Below are positions 1 through 7,264 of a DNA stretch of 64,000 nucleotides, piece by piece. Source of the DNA: Solitalea koreensis (GTDB taxonomy: Bacteria > Bacteroidota > Bacteroidia > Sphingobacteriales > Sphingobacteriaceae). Below the pieces are notes generated by a model, which saw only the letters and a program-made list of their open reading frames with translations, was not told where the DNA came from and searched no databases. Each line of letters opens with the position of its first letter. The first letter of the stretch is position 1. The stretch covers positions 358,400 through 422,399 of the forward strand of contig NZ_FXSZ01000003.1 in the NCBI RefSeq assembly GCF_900182575.1, written 5' to 3'. The translations under genes and the position numbers were made by a program.

Positions 1-80
1 TTTTCTTCTTTACTGAACGATTGAATAGAGATAAGCTTTTTTAGCAGTTCTATCGCATCGGTTTTATAATGGTCAGTCAT
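1..80 (-). CDS. M20-family deacylase (ArgE/DapE-like), N-terminal fragment
   Basis: Only the first 26 residues are in the window (start MTDHYKTDAIELLKKLIS, then IQSFSKEE); the gene continues past base 1. An N-terminal helix followed by an LISIQSFS-like segment is typical of M20 zinc deacylases such as acetylornithine deacetylase. It follows proC by 86 bases on the same strand, so it would be the eighth gene of the arginine operon. Its expected job is removing the acyl group from acylcitrulline or acylornithine. The family call rests on a short fragment plus strong operon context. Confidence 0.6.
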   Translation of the reverse strand, partial: MTDHYKTDAIELLKKLISIQSFSKEE

Positions 81-90
81 TTTTTATTAG

Positions 91-162
91 TGTTATTCGT
101 TATTGGTTATCTGATTTAGGTTTTAGTATTAACTATTAACCATTAGCTGAGAACAGATAACT
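91..162. repeat. degenerate GTTATT/TTAACTATTAACC-type spacer repeat
   Basis: The spacer between proC and the deacylase is built of slightly varied short words (GTTATTCGTTATTGGTTAT, later TATTAACTATTAACC). It reads like a decayed short tandem repeat. Other spacers of the same operon have different words (see 2901, 5156, 21811). No function is evident. Confidence 0.45.
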
Positions 163-166
163 TTAT

Positions 167-988
167 TTACGAATCTTTCGAATATAATCCGCCGGCCTTT
201 ATCGCAGATGTTCTTATCCCTTTAATTAACGCCGAACTAAAGCCCTGATGCTCCATTTCGTTTAGGCCGGCAATGGTACAGCCTCTAGGTGAAGTTACTT
301 TATCAATTTCGTGTTCAGGATGAGCGCCTTCTCGTGCCAATAATGCCGCAGCGCCTTTCGCAGTTTGTACCGCCATATTTAATGCTTCTTCCGAATGGAA
401 GCCAATTTCAACGCCCCCTTGCATTGCGGCTCGAATAGAGCGCAGAAAGAAAGCAATACCACAAGCACAAAGAGCAGTTGCTGAAGTCATAAGTTCTTCT
501 TTGATCTCTTGCGTTATTCCAACGGTTTCAAAAATGGAGTTCACTAATGCTTTTTGATCTCCTGTAGCACCATCATACGAAATACATGTCATCGATTGAC
601 CCACAGAAATGGCCGTATTGGGCATAGCACGAACAACGGCTGGAGCTTTTCCCAGATTATCTTTAATATCCTGAATAGAAACACCGGTAACTAATGAAAT
701 AACCAGTTGTTTTTGCTCGATTACTGAATCTTTGATTTCGGCCAACAAACCGTTAAGTTGTTGAGGAAGTACCCCTAACACAATAATATCAGCGTTTTTT
801 ACCGCTTCAGCATTATTGCTTGAAACAACATAGCCCTGCATAGCAAAGGGCTGCAAAGCTCCAAGGTTTCTGCGTGTAATGGTAATTTGTCCAGTTGTGT
901 ACTGACCAGATTGCACTAAGCCTTTGGCTAAGGCTAGCCCAATGTTGCCACCGCCAAGAATGGCGATTTTGAGGTTTTCGGTTGACAT
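167..988 (-). CDS. proC: Pyrroline-5-carboxylate reductase
   Basis: This 273-residue protein catalyses the last step of proline synthesis, the NAD(P)H-dependent reduction of pyrroline-5-carboxylate, in the cytoplasm. It begins with a Rossmann fold carrying GGGNIG near residues 12-17. It contains VRAMPNT around residue 120 and the C-terminal helical dimerisation domain with TSPRGCTIAGL, the family's substrate-binding signature. Length matches the family. It lies 65 bases after argB on the same strand, so proline synthesis is embedded in the arginine operon, an arrangement seen in other Bacteroidota. Nothing is missing or unusual in the protein. Confidence 0.95.
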   Translation of the reverse strand: MSTENLKIAILGGGNIGLALAKGLVQSGQYTTGQITITRRNLGALQPFAMQGYVVSSNNAEAVKNADIIVLGVLPQQLNGLLAEIKDSVIEQKQLVISLVTGVSIQDIKDNLGKAPAVVRAMPNTAISVGQSMTCISYDGATGDQKALVNSIFETVGITQEIKEELMTSATALCACGIAFFLRSIRAAMQGGVEIGFHSEEALNMAVQTAKGAAALLAREGAHPEHEIDKVTSPRGCTIAGLNEMEHQGFSSALIKGIRTSAIKAGGLYSKDS

Positions 989-1053
989 ATTTTTTGTTTT
1001 TGTAGTTTCTTATCTCTTCTTTACAAGGTGGTTGATAACTACTCTCTGCACGA

Positions 1054-1875
1054 TTATTTTATTAACGTGCCCGTACTGATGCCTTCATTTATTAAATTCA
1101 ATAATCCATCAGCATGCATAATGTAAACCGCTTTTACACCCTGATTAATGGCCTCAAAAGCATTATCCAGTTTAGGGATCATGCCTGCAACTACCACACC
1201 TTCTTCTTTTAGCTTCGCGAAATAAGATTTTGTGATCTCCCCAATCACGTTATCCTCGGCATTTAATACGCCTTCTTTTTCGAAGCAATAAATAAGGTTC
1301 ACATTAAATTTTTTCGATAACGATACAGCTACTGTTGAGGCGATGGTATCAGCATTTGTATTTAACATGTTGCCTTGCTGGTCATGGGTGAGCGGAGCCA
1401 AAATAGGAACCATTCCATTTTCTAAAAGTAAAGCAAGGGTTTTACCATCCATTTTTTCTTTTTCCACATCTCCAACAAAACCAAAATCAATTGGGTTTGC
1501 AGGACGTTTATGAGCAGGAATAATGTTGGCATCAGCACCGGTTAAGCCTATCGCGTTATTATTACGAGCCTGAAGTTGAGCAACTAACCGCTTGTTGATT
1601 AAACCGCCGTAAACCATTGTGACGATTTTGAGGGTTTCTGCATCGGTAATTCGTCGGCCATCAACCATTTGTGCTTCAATTCCAAGGCCTTTGCTTATTT
1701 CAGTTGCGACTTTTCCGCCACCGTGAATCAGTACTTTAAGTCCCTTTAATTTTGAAAAATCATCAAGGAAAGATGTCAGTTTTTCTTCGTTATCAATGAT
1801 GTTTCCGCCTACTTTTATGATGTTAAGAGCCTCCCCGCCCTCGAGGGAAGGGCTGGTTTCAGTTGTATTATTCAT
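1054..1875 (-). CDS. argB: N-acylglutamate kinase (ArgB)
   Basis: This 273-residue amino-acid kinase phosphorylates N-acetylglutamate (or N-succinylglutamate if the succinyl pathway operates) as step two of arginine synthesis. Visible motifs are the KVGGNIID nucleotide loop near residues 21-28, LIHGGGK near 49-55, and GLTGADANII for the acyl-glutamate site. The first roughly 16 residues (MNNTTETSPSLEGGEA) look foreign: the DNA is a GC-rich palindromic block unlike the rest of the gene, and homologues usually begin close to the IIKVGGN strand. Either the insertion is translated, or a start nearer the core is used, although no ATG is visible there. The gene is 56 bases downstream of argF'. Confidence 0.93.
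   Translation of the reverse strand: MNNTTETSPSLEGGEALNIIKVGGNIIDNEEKLTSFLDDFSKLKGLKVLIHGGGKVATEISKGLGIEAQMVDGRRITDAETLKIVTMVYGGLINKRLVAQLQARNNNAIGLTGADANIIPAHKRPANPIDFGFVGDVEKEKMDGKTLALLLENGMVPILAPLTHDQQGNMLNTNADTIASTVAVSLSKKFNVNLIYCFEKEGVLNAEDNVIGEITKSYFAKLKEEGVVVAGMIPKLDNAFEAINQGVKAVYIMHADGLLNLINEGISTGTLIK
1800..1862. repeat. GC-rich palindromic element within the argB 5' end
   Basis: Bases about 1829-1858 read GCCTCCCCGCCCTCGAGGG followed by AAGGGCTGG, containing the perfect palindrome CCCTCGAGGG and a longer imperfect stem. Its composition is far more GC-rich than surrounding argB. A related block (CTCTCCTCCGGGGAGGGTAG) lies in the next spacer at about 1903-1928. Confidence 0.5.
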
Positions 1876-1901
1876 ACAAATATGTTTGCAGCCTGTATCT
1901 T

Positions 1902-1930
1902 CCTCTCCTCCGGGGAGGGTAGGAGAGAGG
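1902..1930. repeat. Inverted repeat in the argF'-argB spacer
   Basis: CTCTCCT (1903-1909) and AGGAGAG (1921-1927) form a stem around CCGGGGAGGGT. It shares the CTCCCCGG/GGGGAGG character of the block in the argB 5' end, suggesting two copies of one small dispersed element. Confidence 0.5.
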
Positions 1931-1931
1931 C

Positions 1932-2900
1932 TTATCTTGTAAAATTCGTTTCTAAAATCTTCTTTAATACTGTTTGAGCAGCAAAAACACGATTGCCCGC
2001 TTGCTTAATTACCAATGAATTGGGGCCGTCGAGTATTTCATCGGCTAGCTCTAAGCCACGACGAACAGGTAAGCAATGCATCACTTTAGCGTTATCGGTA
2101 AGTTTTAATTTGTTATTGGTTATCATCCAGTCTTCACCAATGGTAAGTACTTTACCATAATCAGTGTAGCTCGACCAGTTTTTTACGTACACAAAATCAG
2201 CGCCTTTTAAGGCTTCATTTTGATTATACGTAATAGTTGCACCTTTGGTAAAGTCTTCTGCAAGATCATAGTCTTCAGGGTGCGTAATCACAAATTCAAC
2301 AAGACCCTCTTCTTGCGCCCGGCACATCCATTCTGAAAACGAGTTAGGAACGGCCTGAGGCAAGGCTTTAATATGTGGCGCCCAACTTAACACTACTTTA
2401 GGTTTAGGTTTTGTTGCCTGTTCTCTGATGGTAAGTAAATCGGCAAAGCTTTGTAAGGGGTGGCGAGTTGCACTTTCTAATGAAATTACCGGAACACCGC
2501 AATGCTTAATGAACTTTTCCAAAACCTCTTCGCTATAATCTTCCTCTTTGTTTTGAAGCCCTGGAAAGCAGCGAATGCCTAAAATATCGCAATATTCACC
2601 TAAAACTGCAGCTGCTTCTTTAATATGCTCAACCGAGCGGCCATTCATGATCACATTGTCATTCATCTCCAGCGCCCAGCCTTCTTTGTCCATGTTGATC
2701 ACCATCGTGTTCATTCCCAGGTTGTACGCGGCCTTTTGAGTGCTCATGCGAGTTCGCAAACTTGGATTCAAAAAGACTAAACCTAACGTTTTATGGTCGC
2801 CATAATCTTCAAATCCTTGAGCATTCTGTTTAATGGCAATTGCGTCGTTTACCCATCTAGTTAGGCTGTCGACATCATGTACAGATGTGAATTGTTTCAT
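1932..2900 (-). CDS. argF': N-succinylornithine (or N-acetylornithine) carbamoyltransferase
   Basis: The 322-residue protein transfers a carbamoyl group from carbamoyl phosphate to the delta-amino group of an N-acylated ornithine, giving acylcitrulline. SLRTR (residues 47-51) is the carbamoyl-phosphate loop, and HCLPVRR near residue 277 is the second transcarbamylase signature. The sequence matches the Bacteroides fragilis enzyme throughout (STQKAA.NLGMN, ATRHPLQSFADL, VPNSF.EWM), not ordinary ornithine transcarbamylase. The residue said to decide succinyl versus acetyl specificity (Pro90 in B. fragilis, Glu92 in the Xanthomonas enzyme) is Val90 here, in NGRSVEHI. A non-Glu residue favours succinylornithine (inference). 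It lies between argD and argB. Confidence 0.92.
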   Translation of the reverse strand: MKQFTSVHDVDSLTRWVNDAIAIKQNAQGFEDYGDHKTLGLVFLNPSLRTRMSTQKAAYNLGMNTMVINMDKEGWALEMNDNVIMNGRSVEHIKEAAAVLGEYCDILGIRCFPGLQNKEEDYSEEVLEKFIKHCGVPVISLESATRHPLQSFADLLTIREQATKPKPKVVLSWAPHIKALPQAVPNSFSEWMCRAQEEGLVEFVITHPEDYDLAEDFTKGATITYNQNEALKGADFVYVKNWSSYTDYGKVLTIGEDWMITNNKLKLTDNAKVMHCLPVRRGLELADEILDGPNSLVIKQAGNRVFAAQTVLKKILETNFTR

Positions 2901-2943
2901 ATAATGAGATATGAGAAGTGAGGTATGAGATATGAGATAAGAA
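2901..2943. repeat. TATGAGA-type degenerate tandem repeat in the argD-argF' spacer
   Basis: The spacer contains about five imperfect copies of an 7-8 base word: ATGAGAT, ATGAGAAG, TGAGGT, ATGAGAT, ATGAGAT. No stem or promoter is evident. Similar word-repeat spacers occur elsewhere in the window. Confidence 0.55.
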
Positions 2944-2985
2944 GTCCGAACATTCTATCCTTCACTCATTCAATCAATCTATATT

Positions 2986-4128
2986 TTAATTTGTTACAGC
3001 TAGTTTAGTTATTATTTTGTCAAATGCTTTTAAGAAATGATCCGCTTCTGCTTTTGTGATGTTTAATGCCGGCAGCAAGCGAATGGTGTTTTGTTTGCCT
3101 GAAACACCTGTTAATATGTACTGCTCATTCATCAATGCCTTGCGAACGTCAGCATAATTCTCCATTTCAATACCGATCATTAATCCGTAACCACGCACTT
3201 CTTTAATCGCATCAAATTTTTTCAACTCGTTCATTAAGTAGTTGCCAATTTCAGCAGCATTCTCAATTAAATTATCTTGTTTGATTACATCGCAAACGGC
3301 AATAGCCGCCGCACAAGCAAGGTGATTGCCGCCAAAAGTGGTGCCTAACATTCCGTGTTTGGCTTGTATATGAGGAGCGATGATAATTCCCCCGATCGGG
3401 AATCCATTGCCCATTCCTTTTGCCATCGAAATAACATCTGCTTTAACGCCTGAATGTTGATGAGCAAAGAATTTGCCCGAACGCCCGCAACCTGATTGAA
3501 TTTCATCCAAAATCATCAATGCTCCGAATTTGTCACAAAGTGATCTTATCTTTTGAAGGAAAGAATCGGTTGGGATTTGAATTCCTCCAACTCCTTGAAT
3601 CCCCTCAACAATTACCCCTGCGATTTCATTATTCATGGCAGCTTCTAGTGCAGCTTCATCATTGAATGGCAGGAAGATGATGTTGTCGGTTTCATTGATA
3701 GGAGCAATGATCGATTTATCATCAGTAGCTGCTACCACTGCAGAAGTACGGCCATGGAAGGCTTTGCTAAAAGCAATTACTTTTTTGCGTCCGGTATGGA
3801 ATGAAGCCAGTTTCAAGGCATTCTCATTTGCTTCTGCACCTGAGTTGCATAGGAATAACTGATAATCATCGTATCCGCCGGTAAGTTCACCTAATTTGGT
3901 TGCATATTCCTTTTGAATCGGAATTTGTACCGAGTTAGAGTAAAAGCCAATTTTGCCTAATTGATCATTGATCAGTTTAACATAATGCGGGTGCGTGTGA
4001 CCAATCGAAATCACGGCATGACCTCCGTAGAGATCTAAATATTTATTTCCTTTCTCATCCCAAACGTAAGAGCCTTCAGCTTTTACAAGTTCTTGTGGGA
4101 ATAAGGGGTATACATCGAATAAGTTCAT
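2986..4128 (-). CDS. argD: Acylornithine aminotransferase (ArgD)
   Basis: A 380-residue class III PLP aminotransferase that converts N-acylglutamate semialdehyde to N-acylornithine using glutamate as amino donor. Seen in the sequence: LDLYGGHAVISIGHTHP near the N terminus, the SGAEANENALKLA cofactor region around residue 96, ILDEIQSGCGRSGKFFAHQ around residue 208, and the MAKGMGNGFPIGG segment holding the Schiff-base lysine. Length is normal. It starts 10 bases after argC, the tightest junction of the operon. Whether the acyl group is acetyl or succinyl cannot be read from this protein alone. Confidence 0.93.
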   Translation of the reverse strand: MNLFDVYPLFPQELVKAEGSYVWDEKGNKYLDLYGGHAVISIGHTHPHYVKLINDQLGKIGFYSNSVQIPIQKEYATKLGELTGGYDDYQLFLCNSGAEANENALKLASFHTGRKKVIAFSKAFHGRTSAVVAATDDKSIIAPINETDNIIFLPFNDEAALEAAMNNEIAGVIVEGIQGVGGIQIPTDSFLQKIRSLCDKFGALMILDEIQSGCGRSGKFFAHQHSGVKADVISMAKGMGNGFPIGGIIIAPHIQAKHGMLGTTFGGNHLACAAAIAVCDVIKQDNLIENAAEIGNYLMNELKKFDAIKEVRGYGLMIGIEMENYADVRKALMNEQYILTGVSGKQNTIRLLPALNITKAEADHFLKAFDKIITKLAVTN

Positions 4129-4138
4129 TTTTTTAAGT

Positions 4139-5143
4139 TTAAAATCCTACCGGTTTTAATTTTAGTCCTGTTTTTTCATCCAATCCAAACATCAAATTCA
4201 TGTTTTGAACTGCTTGTCCCGACGCTCCTTTTAACAGGTTGTCAATGATGCTCAACACCATTAGTTTATTTCCATGTTTTTCAACATGGACTAAACACTT
4301 ATTGGTATTTACCACCTGCTTTAAGTCGATGTTTTTATCGGAAACATGCGTAAAAGGGTGTAATGCATAATAGTCGCTGTAAAGTTTTTCTGCGTCTTCT
4401 TGTGATCCTTCAAACTCAGTATAAGCCGAAACCATTATTCCTCGGGCAAAATCACCACGGTACGGAATGAAGTTAATGTCTTTCTTAAAACTGTTTTGTA
4501 ATTGTTTTACACTCTGGGTGATCTCTTTTAAATGCTGATGCCCAAAAGCTTTGTACACCGAAAGGTTATTATTTCTCCAGCTAAAGTGTGAAGTCGAACT
4601 TAACGATTGCCCTGCTCCGGTTGAACCTGTAGTAGCTGAAATATGTACTTCCTCATTCAATAAACCTTTAGCGGCTAAAGGCAATAAAGCCAACTGAATG
4701 CAGGTGGCAAAGCAACCCGGGTTGGCAATATTTTGTGCCGATTTGATTTCTTCACGCTGAAGTTCCGGTAAGCCGTAAATAAAATCTCGTGTCTTAAGTC
4801 CGGAGTCTTGAGCTTGATCTGAATGGCTCTTCAGTCGAAAGTCCTGGCTTAGATCGATAATGCGAATATGTTCTTTTATGTCATTAGCTACCATAAACTT
4901 CTTTGCATCACCATGTCCAACACAAAGGAAAAGCACATCAATGTTATCAGATAGTTTGTCTGCAAATTTTAGATCAGTATCGCCTAATAAATCAGTATGA
5001 ACATCTGAAATATAATTTCCAGCGTTACTGTTACTATGTACAAAGGCAATTTCAGTATCAGGGTGATTAATCAGGATACGAAGCAGTTCGCCTCCTGTAT
5101 AACCCGCGCCACCTACTATGCCTACTTGTATTTTTTTGCTCAT
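4139..5143 (-). CDS. argC: N-acyl-gamma-glutamyl-phosphate reductase (ArgC)
   Basis: This 334-residue enzyme reduces acylglutamyl phosphate to the semialdehyde with NADPH. GGAGYTGGELLRIL (residues 11-24) is the Rossmann loop, and NPGCFAT places the catalytic cysteine at residue 144. HFSWRNNN.SVYKAF.HQH and DFIPYRGDFARG match Bacteroidota ArgC. Between DFRLK and RDFIYGLPEL, residues about 106-119 (SHSDQAQDSGLKTR) are extra compared with the Bacteroides protein as I recall it. The DNA of this stretch resembles an intergenic repeat, so a repeat seems to have entered the gene in frame. The gene lies 86 bases after argG. Confidence 0.93.
   Translation of the reverse strand: MSKKIQVGIVGGAGYTGGELLRILINHPDTEIAFVHSNSNAGNYISDVHTDLLGDTDLKFADKLSDNIDVLFLCVGHGDAKKFMVANDIKEHIRIIDLSQDFRLKSHSDQAQDSGLKTRDFIYGLPELQREEIKSAQNIANPGCFATCIQLALLPLAAKGLLNEEVHISATTGSTGAGQSLSSTSHFSWRNNNLSVYKAFGHQHLKEITQSVKQLQNSFKKDINFIPYRGDFARGIMVSAYTEFEGSQEDAEKLYSDYYALHPFTHVSDKNIDLKQVVNTNKCLVHVEKHGNKLMVLSIIDNLLKGASGQAVQNMNLMFGLDEKTGLKLKPVGF
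4785..4828. repeat. Repeat-derived in-frame insert within argC
   Basis: On the coding strand the insert contains CTCAAGACTCCGGACTTAAG followed by ACACGAGA, a variation on the word GACT(T/C)AAGACTC. It resembles the word-repeat spacers of this chromosome more than coding sequence. It encodes SDQAQDSGLKTR ahead of the conserved DFIYGLPEL motif. Confidence 0.5.
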
Positions 5144-5155
5144 TGTTTATAATAA

Positions 5156-5232
5156 TTCAATGAGAGAAGTATTGAGTGAGAGAATGGGTTTATCGCTAAT
5201 TCTCAGTACGCAATACTAAAATCTCAATTCTA
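5156..5232. repeat. Degenerate word-repeat in the argG-argC spacer
   Basis: The spacer contains repeated variants of TGAGAGAAGTATTGAGTGAGAG and, towards argG, CTCAGTACGCAATACTAAAATCTCAATTC, which are near inverse complements of each other. A similar TATTGAGATATGCGTAGTGAG string lies before metG (21811-21855). Confidence 0.45.
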
Positions 5233-6417
5233 TAAATTGTTTACTTTATGATAAATACTCACCTGATTGCCGAATATTTTGGTGAATCCTTTTACGTCGT
5301 CACCGGTCCATGCGTTATTCATTTCACCGTAGCTGCCAAATTTGGCACTCATTAAATCATGGTCGCTTTCAATGCCGGTTACCATAAATTGATAAGGTTT
5401 TAGCGAAACGAACACTTTGCCGGTTACAAATTGTTGTGTGCTGGTTAAGAATGCTTCAATGTCACGCATAGTTGGATCAAGCAATTGGCCCTCGTGCAAC
5501 CAGTTTCCATAGAACATCGCCAATTGATCTTTCCAATATAATTGCCATTTGGTGAGCACGTGTTTTTCCAGCGTATGATGAGCTTTGATGATGATCAAAG
5601 GGGCCGATGCTTCAAAGCCTACGCGGCCTTTAATGCCGATGATGGTATCCCCAACGTGGATATCGCGACCAATGCCGAATGGAGCAGCAATGGCGGTAAG
5701 TTTTAAAATTGCTTCAGAAGGTCTTTCGAATTTCTCATCATTAATGCCATTCAGTTCACCGTTTTCGAAGTGAAGAATAATGTTTTCCGGCTCGGCTTTG
5801 CTTACTTGAGTCGGCCATGCTTCTTCCGGTAAAAATCCGCTTGAGGTTAGGGTTTCAACACCTCCAATTGAAGTGCCCCAGATGCCTTTGTTAATTGAGT
5901 ATTTGGCCTTTTCTGCAGTGTAAATTACGCCATGTGTTGCCAGAAATTCGATTTCAGCCTCACGTGAAAGTTTCATGTCACGAATTGGAGTGATAATTTC
6001 CATTTCTGGACATATGATTTGAAATACCATGTCAAAACGTACCTGATCATTGCCGGCTCCGGTTGATCCGTGTGCAATAGCATCAGCGCCAATTTCTTTT
6101 GCATATTTAGCAATGGCCAATGCCTGAGCAATGCGTTCAGCGCTTACGGAAAGGGGATAGGTGTTGTTTTTTAGAACGTTGCCGTAGATGAGGTATTTGA
6201 TGCAACTATTATAGTAATTGTCAATTTCGTTGATGCATTTATAGGTTTTAGCACCAAGCGAAAGCGCTCGCTCTTCAATTTGAAGCAATTCTTCTTTACT
6301 GAAACCACCTGTGTCAACAGTTACAGCGTGAGTTTCAAGGTTTTTTACCTTCGAAAGGTAAACGGCGCAATAGGATGTATCTAATCCGCCGCTAAATGCC
6401 AATACTACTTTTTTCAT
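5230..6417 (-). CDS. argG: Argininosuccinate synthase
   Basis: The 395-residue enzyme joins citrulline and aspartate using ATP. The N terminus carries the P-loop-like FSGGLDTSYCAVYL (residues 8-21). The citrulline/aspartate site segments HGSTGAGNDQVRFD and YSINKGIWGTSIGGVETL are present, with a C-terminal oligomerisation region. Length matches the family. It is the second gene of the operon, 127 bases after the GNAT gene and 86 bases before argC. No argH is in the window. A start at the ATG preceding KKVVLAFSGG fits the family exactly. Confidence 0.95.
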   Translation of the reverse strand: MKKVVLAFSGGLDTSYCAVYLSKVKNLETHAVTVDTGGFSKEELLQIEERALSLGAKTYKCINEIDNYYNSCIKYLIYGNVLKNNTYPLSVSAERIAQALAIAKYAKEIGADAIAHGSTGAGNDQVRFDMVFQIICPEMEIITPIRDMKLSREAEIEFLATHGVIYTAEKAKYSINKGIWGTSIGGVETLTSSGFLPEEAWPTQVSKAEPENIILHFENGELNGINDEKFERPSEAILKLTAIAAPFGIGRDIHVGDTIIGIKGRVGFEASAPLIIIKAHHTLEKHVLTKWQLYWKDQLAMFYGNWLHEGQLLDPTMRDIEAFLTSTQQFVTGKVFVSLKPYQFMVTGIESDHDLMSAKFGSYGEMNNAWTGDDVKGFTKIFGNQVSIYHKVNNL

Positions 6418-6544
6418 TATGGAGTTTAGGGAGTAAAATATATATAACGCTTTAGTGATCAGGAAGACTTTTTCCGTGAGATTGTTTGCGTTGTATAGGA
6501 TGAGTTAAATTCATTTTAACGAATAAAAAATGCTCAATCAATAT

Positions 6545-7216
6545 TTAAAATATGCTAACTGATTTGAATGACTTTAATTTCTCTTCAATGCGTTTAAACA
6601 AATTAGCTTTGTGAGTAACCTTTTGAATTTTTTCTTCATGAGAAATTTCAGGCTCACTTTCTTTTGGCTTTACTTTATCGGTAGGATCGTAAAGCATAGC
6701 GGTGCACAGACAGTTTTTACGGCCTTTAGCCATTAAAATATCATGATTCACACAGCTTTGGCATCCTTTCCAAAATTCTTCGTCGTCAGTTAGTTCAGAA
6801 TAAGTAACCGGCTCGTAACCAAGATCGGAATTGATTTTCATTACCGCTAAACCTGTAGTAAGACCAAAGATTTTAGCATCCGGATATTTGGCTCGCGAGA
6901 GTTCGAATATTTTTTCTTTGATGGCTTTTGCAAGTCCTGCTTTTCTGTACTTAGGGCTAACAATAAGTCCGGAATTCGCCACAAACTTACCATGGCTCCA
7001 GGTTTCAATGTAGCAGAAGCCTGCCCAGGATCCATCTTTGTGTAGCGCGATGACTGATTTGCCCTCCCGCATTTTGGTAGCAACATATTCAGGTGAACGC
7101 TTAGCGATACCGGTGCCACGTGCTTTAGCCGACTCTTCCATTTCATTAACAATCTGTTCAGAAAAATCGATGTGTTGCTCTCCTGCAACAATTATATTAA
7201 AATCAGTAATTTCCAC
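6545..7216 (-). CDS. GNAT acyltransferase with Cys cluster, candidate first enzyme of arginine synthesis
   Basis: A GNAT-fold protein of about 223 residues heading the arginine operon. Seen: acyl-CoA site around GLIVSPKYRKAGLAKAIK, then YPDAKIFGLTTGLAVMKINSDLGYEP. After the fold comes a CxxC...CxC cluster (WKGCQSC, then NCLC) and a lysine-rich C-terminal tail. The position argues that it acylates glutamate, as ArgA does elsewhere; with the succinylornithine-type transcarbamylase it might use succinyl-CoA (inference). The chosen start is GTG at 7216 (VEITDFNIIVAGEQ), because homologues I recall begin near the IIVA strand. An upstream ATG at 7264 would add a 16-residue hydrophobic stretch that looks like read-through leader. 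Confidence 0.8.
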   Translation of the reverse strand: MEITDFNIIVAGEQHIDFSEQIVNEMEESAKARGTGIAKRSPEYVATKMREGKSVIALHKDGSWAGFCYIETWSHGKFVANSGLIVSPKYRKAGLAKAIKEKIFELSRAKYPDAKIFGLTTGLAVMKINSDLGYEPVTYSELTDDEEFWKGCQSCVNHDILMAKGRKNCLCTAMLYDPTDKVKPKESEPEISHEEKIQKVTHKANLFKRIEEKLKSFKSVSIF

Positions 7217-7264
7217 TGTGTTGAATGACAAATAAGTGCAAAAAAATGAAACATTACTGAACAA

